Assembly: GCF_011769525.1 (NCBI RefSeq) | Contig: NZ_CP050440.1 | Coordinates: 2,605,501 to 2,669,500, forward strand | Length of the DNA stretch: 64,000 nt | From: Tolypothrix sp. PCC 7910 | GTDB lineage: Bacteria > Cyanobacteriota > Cyanobacteriia > Cyanobacteriales > Nostocaceae | Direction of reading: 5' to 3' | In this document: piece after piece, positions 8,282 through 17,678 of the stretch | Layout: each line of letters opens with the position of its first letter | Numbering within the stretch: the stretch's first letter is position 1 | Notes under the pieces: generated by a model | The model's input: the letters and a program-made list of their open reading frames with translations, nothing else | What the model was told of the DNA's origin: nothing | The model's database searches: none | Position numbers and translations under genes: made by a program

Positions 8282-8900
8282 GAATCTCTGAGTCTGTTCC
8301 TAATTTTGCAAAGTTAAGAGGCAAAAATTCAGCTTTATCTGATATATTTGCGGCTTTGAGGTCGTCAATTAAAATTTTGGCATTCTTAGTTTTTTCTGCT
8401 GTTATATTCTCAGCAATGCTAGCTTTTGGTCGAATTGATAACCCCATTTGCTTCAGCAATCGATTGATGTGATGACCGCTGACTTTAATTCCCAATTCTT
8501 TCGCTAACTGTTGACTCAACCAGTTACCTGTCCAACGCTGAAAAGAATAGCCGTAATCACGAGGGCTATGAATCACAAGTTCTTTTAAACGTTCTAAATA
8601 TTCTTCATTTACTGCTTTAGGACGACCAATTGCACAATCTTGCCATTGATGTGCCATCCCAGTACGTGCTATATGCATCCAATGCCTAGCAGTTGCCGGA
8701 CAGCATCCCAACGTCTGACAAATTATGGTTTGAGATTTTCCTTCATCTGTCAGTAACATAATTTCAATCCGCTGACGGTAAGATTCAGGTAGATTTTCTT
8801 GTAAACTCCTTTGCAGAATTTTACGCTGAAAAGGTGTTAAACATTTACCATCAAAGTTACCCGAATATTTAGTGCCAGTTTCTGTTTGGTAGTACGTCAT
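8175..8900 (-). CDS. Transposase-derived winged helix-turn-helix regulator
   Basis: The 241-residue product has two HTH regions of the kind found at the N terminus of IS630-type transposases. One is around 55-80 (KSQTIICQTLGCCPATARHW) and the other, a winged-HTH_33-like domain, around 115-165 (SFQRWTGNWLSQQLAKELG). No DDE catalytic domain follows. It heads the exporter operon, so a regulatory role is likely. Its frame runs 107 bases into the ABC gene; the last about 35 residues are encoded in the ABC's first codons and look unlike a natural domain. The end may be genuine (coupled translation) or result from loss of an earlier stop. Confidence 0.7.
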   Translation of the reverse strand: MTYYQTETGTKYSGNFDGKCLTPFQRKILQRSLQENLPESYRQRIEIMLLTDEGKSQTIICQTLGCCPATARHWMHIARTGMAHQWQDCAIGRPKAVNEEYLERLKELVIHSPRDYGYSFQRWTGNWLSQQLAKELGIKVSGHHINRLLKQMGLSIRPKASIAENITAEKTKNAKILIDDLKAANISDKAEFLPLNFAKLGTDSEIHGAKSIRSVSVSRTVQQYFGIFAFRGRISTLSGTI

Positions 8901-9331
8901 ATCTAACTAGCTATCTTCTAAGTTTCTCGGTGAGTAGGTCGAGTTCGATCATCGCTCATTCATAAATCAATTGAGATTTAAAAGAGCTTTATCCTTGCGA
9001 AATTGTTTGATAATTACTAGTTAAACCCAGATGATTGCAGCCTTAATTTCACCTTTTAAGCATTACTTTCAAAGCAAGTATAAGTCCGGCATTGATAGCT
9101 CATGATAGAAGACGTGCAAGTATTTACTCCGCTTCTATATAAGAATCTTAATATATGAATAATTAGAAATACTTTAAAGTAAAGGTATGGTTAAAAAGTA
9201 ATTGTTTCTTGTTTAAAAAACTGTTTTTCATATCTAAATTAATGAATATAATAAATAGTTAAGAATAATCAATATTCAATATTTATTGAGAGGTTTTAAA
9301 CAGAAATTATAAATTAATTGTGAAATTTGAA
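8901..9331. other. AT-rich intergenic region upstream of exporter operon
   Basis: No gene is seen. The stretch should hold the promoter of the minus-strand operon starting at 8900. No clear operator was identified. Confidence 0.5.
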
Positions 9332-9363
9332 GAGGCGGTATAGCAACATAGCTATACTGCCTC
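9332..9363 (-). terminator. Terminator after the extracellular nuclease gene
   Basis: The 13-base stem GAGGCGGTATAGC / GCTATACTGCCTC has one mismatch and an AACATA loop. It lies 30 bases beyond the minus-strand stop at 9393 and is flanked by AT-rich sequence. Confidence 0.75.
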
Positions 9364-9392
9364 CGTTCATGTGGTTAACTTCATAAATAGAA

Positions 9393-12300
9393 TTATACCG
9401 TCACGAAATCAACCGCCGTAATTAAGTTAGTTTGAACGCCAATCAAAGTCGCCAGTAGCTCATTTGTTTCTGCAACGCTGATCAGGGTGTTGTTGGCATT
9501 GCCTTGGATCGTCAGTTGACCGAATGTGAGGCTACCCGACAGAGCAATCAAATCTGTGCTGTCTTTGAAGTCCTGAATCGTATCTGAACCTGCACCGATT
9601 GCCAATACAAAGCGATCGCTACCATTACCGCCAAGCAGCGTATCCTGTCCCTGACCGCCATCTAGCCAGTCATCGCCGTTGCCACCGTTGAGGATGTCGT
9701 TACTAACCTGACCAAGCAAAATGTCATTGCCATTGTTGCCGTTGAGGGTGTCATTGCCATTGCTGCCGTTGAGGGTGTCGTTGCCATTACCGCCATTGAG
9801 TTCATCTCTGCCAGAGGTGCCAGTAAGGGTATCTCCGCCATTACTGCCGCTAACCACCCTGAGAGTACTCGTCAATTCTGCACCGATGAGAACGGGGTCG
9901 TGATCTGAGGAGCGATAGGGGGTTGGCTGATAGAGTCCAGGGGGGTTAAATTCCTGGTTATAATCCAGAATTCTGGGTTCGTCGGCGTTGATATGCCACT
10001 CGGTTGCTCCGGTTATCTGAGTACTTAGGCTGGCAGTACTCAGAGCATGATCCAGTCGTCCAGACTGCCCATCAAAGACATAAGAGTAGGGGTTTTGAAT
10101 ATATCTGCCGAGTTCATCTACCAGTCCGCCATTTCTCAGCACATCGATGGGATCTTCTTCGCCATAGGCATTAAGATCCCCAAGCACTAATACATCGCTG
10201 TCTCCTGTCGTGGTCTTCAGCTGATTGACAAAACCAAGCAAAGCTTGTGCCTGTTGAACCCGCGTAAAATTAAAAGCACCCTGTCCATCGCCTTGATCTG
10301 CATCTGCCCCTGTGCCTGTACCACTCTTTGACTTGAAATGATTAATTACAGGGGTAAAAGTCTCGCCGTTGGAGTTCAGCACAAAGGTCTGAGCAACAGG
10401 TTGGCGATTGTAAACAGCGTCAGGATCGCTGAGAGAAGAACCAACTGGGGTGACTGTTCCTGGCTTGTAAATAAAGGCAACTTTAATTTCGTCAGTTCCT
10501 ACCCCTGTGGCAGGATCGCGAATATAATCATAGACTGTTGCACCTAAAAATGTATTCAACCGATCGACCAGTTCCGCGATCGCAGATTCAGTTCCATCGC
10601 CATCATTCTCAACTTCAATCAAACCCACCACATCGGCATCGAGAGCGGCGATCGCGCTGACAATTTTGGCACTTTGTCGCTCAAACTCTGCCAAGGTTGT
10701 AGCGCCTCGCGAGGTAGGAAAGCCGCCACCCATGCCATTACCATTGAAGTAGTTCAGCACGTTAAAGCTAGCAACCTTAACGTTACCACCCACCGCTTCG
10801 GGTGCAACCGTCCGGGGATTAGAATCGACAAAATTGGGTGTGACAGTGGGTTGCAGTCGGTAGGTATTAAACCCGTAGCCTAGCACACCTGTAAGAGATG
10901 TAACTGTACTGCCCACACGCAATGTACCGTCCTGATTCAAAAACGGAACAATTGCAGGATTTTGGGTATTGCTGCCATCGTCGAGTAAAATTTCACGCAG
11001 GTTGTTTGCGTTCTGCTGTTGTGTCACCGCTGCAACGTTGTTTTCGTCGTTCTCAGTTTCAGCAGTGGGAATATCGGTAGGATCGAGGAAATTTGTGGGG
11101 TTAAACAACCGTCCTTCTGAAGACAGCAAAACCTCACCAAACCGACCCAGGTTAAAGTTTTCAGTGACCGTTAAAGTTTCGGGGAAAGTAACTAACATTC
11201 CCTCATAGCGTTCCAGGTCGGTTGTTGCGGTTACGGGTAAATCAACTGCTATAGGAGCAATTGAGCTTGAACCCACCACAGTCAGTCCGCTAATATTGCT
11301 AATCTGAGTTTGATTAAAGTTTTCTCCTACCGTTCCAGTCAGCCGCACCGTCTGACCTACACTCACATCTATGCTATTAGGCGCAAAAATAAAGATACCG
11401 TCTGAGGTGGCAGCATCGCCATCGCCAACAGCCTCCTGCACATAAAAGCCATTCAGCCGACTACTACCTTGAAAGTCTCCCACAACCACTGCTTCGATTG
11501 TTACCGTCTGGCCGACCTTAGGACTGGCTGCACCACTCCCTTGAATTTCGTAAATCTTGCTGAGAGCAACATCATTGTCAATAATATTAACGTTGACGTT
11601 GGGAATTGGCGTGAGTGTGTTAGAATATGCCGCATCCAGACTGCTGGCGATCGCATGGGTAATTACTCCTGTGTGAGGAGATGCTTCTACATTTAAGTCA
11701 TTTACCGCTTTGACAGTAATTGTCTGGGGATTAGTATCCGTCAAGCTGAGGGTGACAGAGTTAAAGAAATTTGTTCCATCTGTACTTATTTGCGTTTGCC
11801 CATCTGCGGCGATCGCTATATTTACAGCACCTGTTGGTGTAGTCTTGAGAGCGATCGTGTATGTATCAGTCGTCTCACCCTGTTCATTCACCTCTGTACT
11901 GTTGCCAGATTGAGTGATAATGACTCCTGCTCCAGTCCCGGGATTCGCAGTGTAGCTTCCCAATCCGTCAAAGGTGTCAGTAGCAAAGCCATCCCACTGC
12001 AAACTCGGATCAAACGCATCATTAGGATTGGTATCGCCACTAGTAACACTACTTTTGCGCCGTAGGGTATTGTCTGCGGTGCTGGTTAGACCAGTTCCCC
12101 ACTCAGTACCGGGATCAAAGCCAATCTGACCAATCGAATCAAGGATTGTCCCACTTGCGCCGCCTCGGCGCAACACGATTGCATCATCTCCATTAAACCA
12201 ACCCGCACCGTTGGTCTGGTCTGCCTGTGCCAAAATCGTTGCATTGGCGCTGCTTTGAGCTAGCACGAACACATCACCAGGGGCTATTGTGCCTGTTAAA

Positions 12301-12455
12301 GCAATGGTTAATCCTGCTGTAGTACTACCATTAAAGTAGAACTGAACCACATAGTTTCCAGCGGTTAAATCAATCGCCGCACCTGTGTCGTTAAAAATTT
12401 CTAGGGCTTTATTGTTGCTGCTACCCTCAATATATTCAGAGAAAAGTAATGCCAT
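9393..12455 (-). CDS. ExeM/NucH-type extracellular endonuclease with lamin-tail domain and RTX repeats
   Basis: The start at 12455 (MALLFSEYIEG) is preferred because GGAG lies seven bases upstream; the frame is open 19 codons further. In the 1020-residue product a lamin-tail domain (about 1-120) is followed by a Calx/SdrD-like beta region, an OB-like segment (about 300-420), an endonuclease/exonuclease/phosphatase domain (VKVASFNVLNYF near 555 to YRSSDHDPVLIG near 860), and about six GGxGxDxL calcium-binding RTX repeats with a C-terminal tail. No Sec signal is visible; RTX tails are typical of type I secretion. It probably degrades extracellular DNA and lies next to a PhoD-type phosphatase, suggesting nutrient scavenging. 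Confidence 0.9.
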   Translation of the reverse strand: MALLFSEYIEGSSNNKALEIFNDTGAAIDLTAGNYVVQFYFNGSTTAGLTIALTGTIAPGDVFVLAQSSANATILAQADQTNGAGWFNGDDAIVLRRGGASGTILDSIGQIGFDPGTEWGTGLTSTADNTLRRKSSVTSGDTNPNDAFDPSLQWDGFATDTFDGLGSYTANPGTGAGVIITQSGNSTEVNEQGETTDTYTIALKTTPTGAVNIAIAADGQTQISTDGTNFFNSVTLSLTDTNPQTITVKAVNDLNVEASPHTGVITHAIASSLDAAYSNTLTPIPNVNVNIIDNDVALSKIYEIQGSGAASPKVGQTVTIEAVVVGDFQGSSRLNGFYVQEAVGDGDAATSDGIFIFAPNSIDVSVGQTVRLTGTVGENFNQTQISNISGLTVVGSSSIAPIAVDLPVTATTDLERYEGMLVTFPETLTVTENFNLGRFGEVLLSSEGRLFNPTNFLDPTDIPTAETENDENNVAAVTQQQNANNLREILLDDGSNTQNPAIVPFLNQDGTLRVGSTVTSLTGVLGYGFNTYRLQPTVTPNFVDSNPRTVAPEAVGGNVKVASFNVLNYFNGNGMGGGFPTSRGATTLAEFERQSAKIVSAIAALDADVVGLIEVENDGDGTESAIAELVDRLNTFLGATVYDYIRDPATGVGTDEIKVAFIYKPGTVTPVGSSLSDPDAVYNRQPVAQTFVLNSNGETFTPVINHFKSKSGTGTGADADQGDGQGAFNFTRVQQAQALLGFVNQLKTTTGDSDVLVLGDLNAYGEEDPIDVLRNGGLVDELGRYIQNPYSYVFDGQSGRLDHALSTASLSTQITGATEWHINADEPRILDYNQEFNPPGLYQPTPYRSSDHDPVLIGAELTSTLRVVSGSNGGDTLTGTSGRDELNGGNGNDTLNGSNGNDTLNGNNGNDILLGQVSNDILNGGNGDDWLDGGQGQDTLLGGNGSDRFVLAIGAGSDTIQDFKDSTDLIALSGSLTFGQLTIQGNANNTLISVAETNELLATLIGVQTNLITAVDFVTV

Positions 12456-12670
12456 TGAAATCTCCGTAAAATTTGCAAATTTCAAGTCAACTGATTGGGT
12501 AAATTGAGGCATTAACCCTTGAATAAGGACATCATTAACGAATTCAAGCTAGACGCTCATGTAATAAATCAGACAACGAGGACATGAAAATCTCTCTTCT
12601 CAGTCAAAAGTTAACCGTCAACAGTCAACATTATTTTTAAGCTAGGCGTTGCATCTAGCAGACTTGCCTG

Positions 12671-14260
12671 TTATGCCTTTTGGACACCTGGGCGGCCATT
12701 CTCCACCACAAAAGAAGCAAAAGTGTATACAGGCGCATCTGGACGGCTCACAGTTGTCACAATTCGCAGATCGGTCTGCCAACGCTCATAGTTCAGATTG
12801 ACTCGGAAGTAGCCTCGGCGATCACCGTCAAAAAACTTGATGTGTGGGTTTTCTGGAATCATCGGGCCATAGTAGGGGCCGTAGACATTTGCATCACCAT
12901 TGCTAGAAATTGAGGGAGTCACAAACTCTGTCGCAATTGTGGGAGAGTTAGCCTTGAAGTCCAGCTTGAGGTCATTGACAAATGTAGAGTGCCAGTCACC
13001 AGTAATCGCCACTGGATTAGAAATCCTCCGATTAGCGATGTGGCTTAAAACACGGTTACGTGCAAGGGGATATCCGTCCCAAGAGTCATTCCAAAAGATT
13101 TCGCCTGGCCCGATTTTATGATCTAATTCTGCCATCAGCACCTGTTGGGCAAGTATATTCCAACGTGCTTGAGAACGGTCAAGACCATCCAGCAGCCAGC
13201 GCTCCTGCTGAGTACCGAGCATAGTTTTCGATGGATCTAGCGCTGCTGGGCAACGGGGTGTTTCACCGTCACTGCATGGCTGATCGCTGCGGTACTGGCG
13301 GCTATCAAGTACGCTAAACTCAGCCAAATTACCGAAGGTGAGGCGACGGTAGAGTTGCATATCTGGCCCCTTGGGTAGGGAAAATTCCCGCAGTGGCATA
13401 TGCTCATAATAAGCTTGATAAGCAGCTGCACGCCTTTTAAGAAACTGTTTGACCGGATCGTTGTTTTCTGAAATCTCATCGGTATAGTCATTTTCAACTT
13501 CGTGGTCGTCCCAGGTGACTGTGAAGGGAAATAAGGCGTGAGCTTTTTGTAAATCCGGGTCAGTTTTATATAGAGCATATCGAAGGCGGTATTGCTCAAG
13601 CGTATTGGTTTCTTTCCTAAACTCCTCAGGTAAAGATACATTGCGTACACCACCTGTAGCAGGTATACCATATTCGTAAATATAATCACCCAAGTGAAAA
13701 ACCAAATCTAAATCTTCTTCAGCTAGGCGACGATAAGCAGAATAGTAACCATCCTCCCACTTTTGACAAGTGACAAATGCAAAGTTGAGTTGATTCAACC
13801 TAGTGCCAATAGCTGGAGCAGTACGGGTACGACCAATCGGACTAACTTCATTGCCTACCTTGAATTGATACCAATACCAACGGTTAGGCTGTAAACCACG
13901 TACATCCACATGAACAGAATGCGCTAATTCCGGGGTTGCTATTGCCACCTCCCCTAGCACAACTTTTCTCATGTTTTCGTCCGTAGCAACTTGCCACTCT
14001 ACTGGCACATTCACCTGCGGCATACGATCGCCATTCAATGGATCTGGAGCTAGCCGTGTCCATAGCACTACACTATCTGGTAAGGGATCGCCAGAAGCAA
14101 CACCAAGGCTAAAGGGATACCCGGAAAATTTTGGCTGTGCAACTACTCTATGAGTCCAAAGACTGGCAATAGCGCCTGCGGTCACTGTCCCAGCACCAAG
14201 CAAAAAGCCTCGCCGCTTTGCTTTAGTAGATAGCAAGCGCTCGAAATTAACATGCTCCAT
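12671..14260 (-). CDS. phoD: PhoD-family alkaline phosphatase/phosphodiesterase, Tat-exported
   Basis: The N terminus carries a twin-arginine signal (KRRGFLLGAG, about 16-25), a hydrophobic stretch and a VVAQPK cleavage region. The 529-residue body matches PhoD: the N-terminal Fn3-like part (GVASGDPLPDSVVLWTRL), metal-ligand motifs HLGDYIYEYG, TWDDHEVENDY, VLDSRQYRSDQP and ITGDWHSTFVND, and a C-terminal YRVNLN-like strand. It is secreted folded to the periplasm and releases phosphate from esters using iron/calcium in known members. AAGGA precedes the ATG. It lies 215 bases upstream of the nuclease gene on the same strand, so the two may be co-regulated. Members of this family are often PhoB-controlled, but I could not confirm a Pho box. 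Confidence 0.92.
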   Translation of the reverse strand: MEHVNFERLLSTKAKRRGFLLGAGTVTAGAIASLWTHRVVAQPKFSGYPFSLGVASGDPLPDSVVLWTRLAPDPLNGDRMPQVNVPVEWQVATDENMRKVVLGEVAIATPELAHSVHVDVRGLQPNRWYWYQFKVGNEVSPIGRTRTAPAIGTRLNQLNFAFVTCQKWEDGYYSAYRRLAEEDLDLVFHLGDYIYEYGIPATGGVRNVSLPEEFRKETNTLEQYRLRYALYKTDPDLQKAHALFPFTVTWDDHEVENDYTDEISENNDPVKQFLKRRAAAYQAYYEHMPLREFSLPKGPDMQLYRRLTFGNLAEFSVLDSRQYRSDQPCSDGETPRCPAALDPSKTMLGTQQERWLLDGLDRSQARWNILAQQVLMAELDHKIGPGEIFWNDSWDGYPLARNRVLSHIANRRISNPVAITGDWHSTFVNDLKLDFKANSPTIATEFVTPSISSNGDANVYGPYYGPMIPENPHIKFFDGDRRGYFRVNLNYERWQTDLRIVTTVSRPDAPVYTFASFVVENGRPGVQKA

Positions 14261-14446
14261 AACAATCCTTGTTGATATTTCTACAAAAAAAGAGTAGAAA
14301 AGTGAAATAATAACGAATTAGTTGTTAACCAAATTAATTATCAAATTATGTTTAATTAAGGCTTAAGAAGTTATTAATAAATGACCCTGATTATTGCAAT
14401 GTGGGAAGCGGCAGACGCTTTCTCTCAATTTTTGTATTAATGTGGG

Positions 14447-14575
14447 TTCGCAGATAAGATGAAATGTGAGCAACGAAGTTATAAAGGTTCCAGGCGACGA
14501 GATTCGTGCATAAAGTGAAATTGCTTGTGGAGTAAGCGTTTGAACCGCTTAGCGCCTTCGCACATAAAGTGAAAT
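14447..14575. repeat. Three direct repeats, possible transposon end remnant
   Basis: TTCGCAGATAAGATGAAAT (14447), TTCGTGCATAAAGTGAAAT (14503) and TTCGCACATAAAGTGAAAT (14557) are 19-base direct repeats about 55 bases apart. Spaced repeats like these occur at the ends of Tn7-like/Tn5053-like elements, where the transposase binds. No transposase is nearby. The rest of 14261-14818 has no gene. Confidence 0.4.
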
Positions 14576-14730
14576 GGTGTAACTAACTTTCCTATGACCA
14601 TGCAGTTGTTCTATTCTTCACAATAGATAAAGTCGAACTAAGAATTAACCATTCAGCATCGCTTAAATAACTTGGGTATGGTTTGCGGTGCGGATTTTCA
14701 ATCGTGGGTAGACGGCTTATCGACAACAAC

Positions 14731-14764
14731 ATAAATGTCACTGAGTTATAAATGTCACTGAGTT
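14731..14764. repeat. Perfect 17-bp tandem duplication
   Basis: ATAAATGTCACTGAGTT occurs twice head to tail with no mismatch. It lies in the same gene-free stretch as the spaced repeats at 14447-14575. Confidence 0.85.
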
Positions 14765-14818
14765 AGCCTATAGCCTGAGTAAAACAAGGTTTTGTTCTCT
14801 TTAAATCTTCTTTACGAA

Positions 14819-15043
14819 TCAGATCTCAGGATCTATAACTAATTTTAAATAGCTATCTTCTAGCTGTTTCCAAAAATCATCAATTTGCTTGTAGGAATCT
14901 TCTGTTGTTATCTTGCCTGAAGTGTGTAAATCACAAATGTAGCTCACACGTGCTGCAAATTCTTGTAAGTTAGCGTTGAATACTAAATTATTTGGAGTGA
15001 ATTTACCTCTATAATTATATTTTTGATAAATAAAATTTTCCAT
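14819..15043 (-). CDS. Conserved cyanobacterial small protein (DUF7219-like)
   Basis: The ATG at 15043 (MENFIYQKYNYRGKF) is preferred over an upstream GTG. The 74-residue protein has the pattern KFTPNNLVFNANLQEFA, then RVSYICDLHTSGKIT and a final helix with FWKQLEDSY. I recognise this as a small soluble family widespread in cyanobacteria whose function is unknown. It stands alone with no operon partner. Confidence 0.75.
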   Translation of the reverse strand: MENFIYQKYNYRGKFTPNNLVFNANLQEFAARVSYICDLHTSGKITTEDSYKQIDDFWKQLEDSYLKLVIDPEI

Positions 15044-15052
15044 ACCACACAC

Positions 15053-15619
15053 CTATCTATAGGTAAGTATAACAATCGCTAGGTTTAATTTTCAAAGTTT
15101 AATATTGTGAGAAACATGACTTACTTTACTTCTATCCTGTACAGCACCTATCATTCCGGCTTATTTATGTATCTCTTCTCTTTAGCTAATGAAACACTGA
15201 TATACTGCTGGCAGCGTATGTGCTTAATTACCAATTCCATGCGATTAAGCTGAGATTTAGCTGATTTTGGGTGTAGAGGCACTTGCTCCAAAGTGCTTGT
15301 AGGTTGGTAGTTCATAAATATAACCTAAACAAACTTTTATTAGTTTCAGTCTAATTAAGCGTAGAAATAAAAACAAATTTATTAGTTTATTGAAATAATA
15401 AAAATAAATGATTGATAAAATCTTGGCTGTATATTTGGGTATCACACAGTAAGTGCAAAATGGGACAGATTGTAAACAAGAATAACAAACAGCACTTTCT
15501 TGATTGACTAACTTACCCATCAACAATTCTTTTATATATCCAATGTCAAGAAGATTAATTGCGTTGAGAGTTTGAGAACACCAATAAAAGTGGAGAAGGT
15601 TTATAGTGTAAAAGGTTTA
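15053..15619. other. Intergenic region without a supported gene
   Basis: Only weak minus-strand frames occur, including one of 89 codons at 15257-15526 with AT-driven composition. No repeat or RNA gene was recognised. Confidence 0.5.
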
Positions 15620-15838
15620 TTAATTACGTCGGCGCTCTAAAAATGTTGCTACTTCTAAAGGAGTACAGAGCATTTGGGGTACATTGCCAACAATTAATAG
15701 CCATCTTTCTTGATCAGCTATCCGTAGCTTCCATCGTTCTTGAGGATTTTGAGGTAGAATAACAGACTTTCCATAACTATCAAATTCGCATTTAAATCCC
15801 CAAGCTTGCGCTTTCTTTAGAATCTTTTTGCTATCCAT
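15620..15838 (-). CDS. Small conserved hypothetical protein
   Basis: The start at 15838 (MDSKKILKKAQAWGFKC) has a GAGAGAAAG ribosome site. The 72-residue protein is basic, with a predicted helix followed by beta strands (ERWKLRIADQERWLLIVGN) and a C-terminal helix. The look is that of a small cyanobacterial protein of unknown function. No domain was recognised and no neighbour suggests a role. Confidence 0.55.
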   Translation of the reverse strand: MDSKKILKKAQAWGFKCEFDSYGKSVILPQNPQERWKLRIADQERWLLIVGNVPQMLCTPLEVATFLERRRN

Positions 15839-15913
15839 CTTTCTCTCAACTTTACACAATGCAATGAGCCTTTATGAGTAACTTGAATATAGTAATTCCT
15901 GTTCACTTACTCT

Positions 15914-16045
15914 TCAAAGTCTGAATTTAGAACCAAGCATCATATGAAGGTTAAATAAAAGCATTCCCAACCTTTCACGAATCACCTTATGTGCTAACTG
16001 GTAGCGCCAATTTGCAATGAATTTAGCGATAAACTTACTCAACAT
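15914..16045 (-). CDS. Possible 43-residue basic small protein
   Basis: The frame starts MLSKFIAKFIANWRY and is rich in Lys, Arg and aromatic residues, like a short amphipathic helix. No ribosome site is evident, so support is weak. The following 16046-16657 holds no gene that I can support. Confidence 0.2.
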   Translation of the reverse strand: MLSKFIAKFIANWRYQLAHKVIRERLGMLLFNLHMMLGSKFRL

Positions 16046-16657
16046 TTTGCAGTTAGATGTTTTGGATAAAATTAATCAAACATGTTTAAAAGTGCTGAGA
16101 TAGCTTGGTTTTGGTAATACCGTCATCTAATCTTCTAGAGGGAACAAACTCTAGGACTCTCTTATATTCATATTGCAACTACCATCGTACTTAGGAATGA
16201 AATGTGATCGCATTGGAGAAGGTACGTTAAAAGTCAACAGCCAACAAGCCAAGCAATTTAAAATATTTGTTATTGCGGTACTCAAGGTTAAATAATGATT
16301 AATTAGAGATTAAATATTGGTTAATTGAGATTTTAATTAACTGAAAAATCTCACTATAAATTTCTGTCTTAAGACGCAAATATGTTAATTATTAAAGAGA
16401 GAAAATATATATTGTTTCTTATTGGAAATAAGCTATAGATAGATGGCAATTTTGTCAGAGTTTCCAGAACTTATGCACTATGCTACTAACAGAAAAAAAG
16501 CCCGTGTGCAGCACTTGTTTAAGTGATATTGTCGGACAATTACTAAAAAGTGCTAAAATAAACAGTTTTTATCTCACCATTTTGAAAAACTGAAATGCTT
16601 GGTTTTTCGTTACCTTACTTTGCAAGCGATCGCATTCTAACTTTTCAACTACCCTGG

Positions 16658-17097
16658 TTAGTCTTGTATGGTACCATCAGGCATCGTAGTACTACAAAGC
16701 ATTGCTCTGGTGAGGTTTGCTCCGTATAGTTTTGTATAACTTAGGTTAGCTCATGTAAATCCGCACCCGACAAATCCGCGTCATCAAGATTGGCACGTTA
16801 CAAATTTGCTCCACACAACCACGCACCCCTTAAGTCTGCTTTACAAAGATCTGCATACTTAAGATTTGCTCCCACTCAGTTTGCGTGCGGCAAAAATGTC
16901 CAACAGAGGTCTGTATACAATAAGTCTGCGTGGTGAAGGTTGGTGCCGTTCAGTTTAGCCCTAGCGAGAATGACTCCGCTGAGATCAATCTCCACAAGGC
17001 ACGCATGACTCAATTTGACTTCAGCAAGGTCAACTCTTATAAAATCGCACTCTCCTGCGCTATATCGCCTCAGTAGTTCGCTTACATCCACTGCCAC
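16658..17097 (-). pseudogene. Pentapeptide-repeat protein, broken by two stops and a frameshift
   Basis: The intact 73 codons from 17097 (MAVDVSELLRRYSAGE) lead into pentapeptide A(D/N)Lxx repeats and stop with TGA at 16876. Reading on in frame gives VGANLKYADLCKADLRGAW, a TAA, then RANLDDADLSGADLHE. A one-base loss near 16750 then shifts the frame to ANLSYTKLYGANLTRAM, ending MPDGTIQD with a stop at 16658-16660. All segments fit one pentapeptide protein of about 145 residues that forms a right-handed beta-helix. Three independent lesions make this a real pseudogene. Function unknown. Confidence 0.85.
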
Positions 17098-17230
17098 CTA
17101 TCCATCAACAGCGATTTTTTTATATGCATTACACCAAGTTCCCGCAAAGGCACATACCTTTGTGCAATGAAGTCTAGGTTGAATGTAGCTTAGTATAGGC
17201 AGTACTACACAGATACTTTTATATTTTTTG

Positions 17231-17557
17231 ATGGATTCACTCTCTCCTTCCACCTCAGCTCCTATTGTTGCAGGCTTTCATGCACTCTCTGAACCATTAC
17301 GGCTGAAAGTATTGGAACTATTGCAAGAACAAGAATTGTGCGTGTGTGACTTATGCGAGACTTTAGGAGTGACACAGTCAAAACTTTCTTTTCACCTCAA
17401 AACGCTGAAAGAAGCAGGCTTAGTCCGCTCACGTCAAGAAGGGCGTTGGATATACTACAGCCTTAATATTGCTCAATTTATAGTGTTAGAGCAGTATTTA
17501 TCCGAGTATCGCCGCCTCGTTCACATAGTACCTGCTCGCTCCTGCAAAAATCCTTAA
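17231..17557 (+). CDS. arsR: ArsR-family arsenite-responsive repressor
   Basis: The 108-residue winged-HTH protein has the arsenic-sensing motif ELCVCDLC (about 32-39), followed by the recognition helix VTQSKLSFHLKTLKEAGLV and the wing RQEGRWIYYSL. The ATG at 17231 is used, although a TTG directly precedes it. It lies upstream of the arsenic genes on the same strand with a 260-base gap that contains a likely ArsR operator. In known members arsenite binding to the cysteines releases the repressor. Confidence 0.93.
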   Translation: MDSLSPSTSAPIVAGFHALSEPLRLKVLELLQEQELCVCDLCETLGVTQSKLSFHLKTLKEAGLVRSRQEGRWIYYSLNIAQFIVLEQYLSEYRRLVHIVPARSCKNP

Positions 17558-17599
17558 TGATATAACAATTTTTTTTGATGAATATTTTTTAAATTTTAG

Positions 17600-17633
17600 T
17601 TGACACTACACAGTCATATCAAGTTTATTTGAA
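17600..17633 (+). promoter_or_regulatory. Promoter with ArsR-type operator
   Basis: TTGACA at 17600-17605 is followed 17 bases later by GTTTAT, a weak -10. The imperfect palindrome ATCAA-N6-TTGAA at 17618-17633 overlaps that -10 and resembles the ATCAA-N6-TTGAT sites of ArsR/SmtB proteins. This fits repression of the downstream acr3-arsC-arsH genes. Confidence 0.6.
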
Positions 17634-17678
17634 ATAAGAAGGTGTATACGCTGTAGCGATCGCACAAAAGGGAGATCA

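Noticed and set aside
12600-12640. Operator-like TTGAC/TTAAC repeats upstream of the nuclease gene
   Set aside because: Matches the common short tandem repeat GTTGACT of these genomes; no support as a binding site.
14300-14370. Pho-box-like TTAA repeats upstream of phoD
   Set aside because: AT-rich with several TTAA words but spacing did not fit a clear cyanobacterial Pho box.
15257-15526. 89-codon minus-strand frame with Cys and aromatic residues
   Set aside because: AT-driven composition, no ribosome site and no domain; treated as chance.
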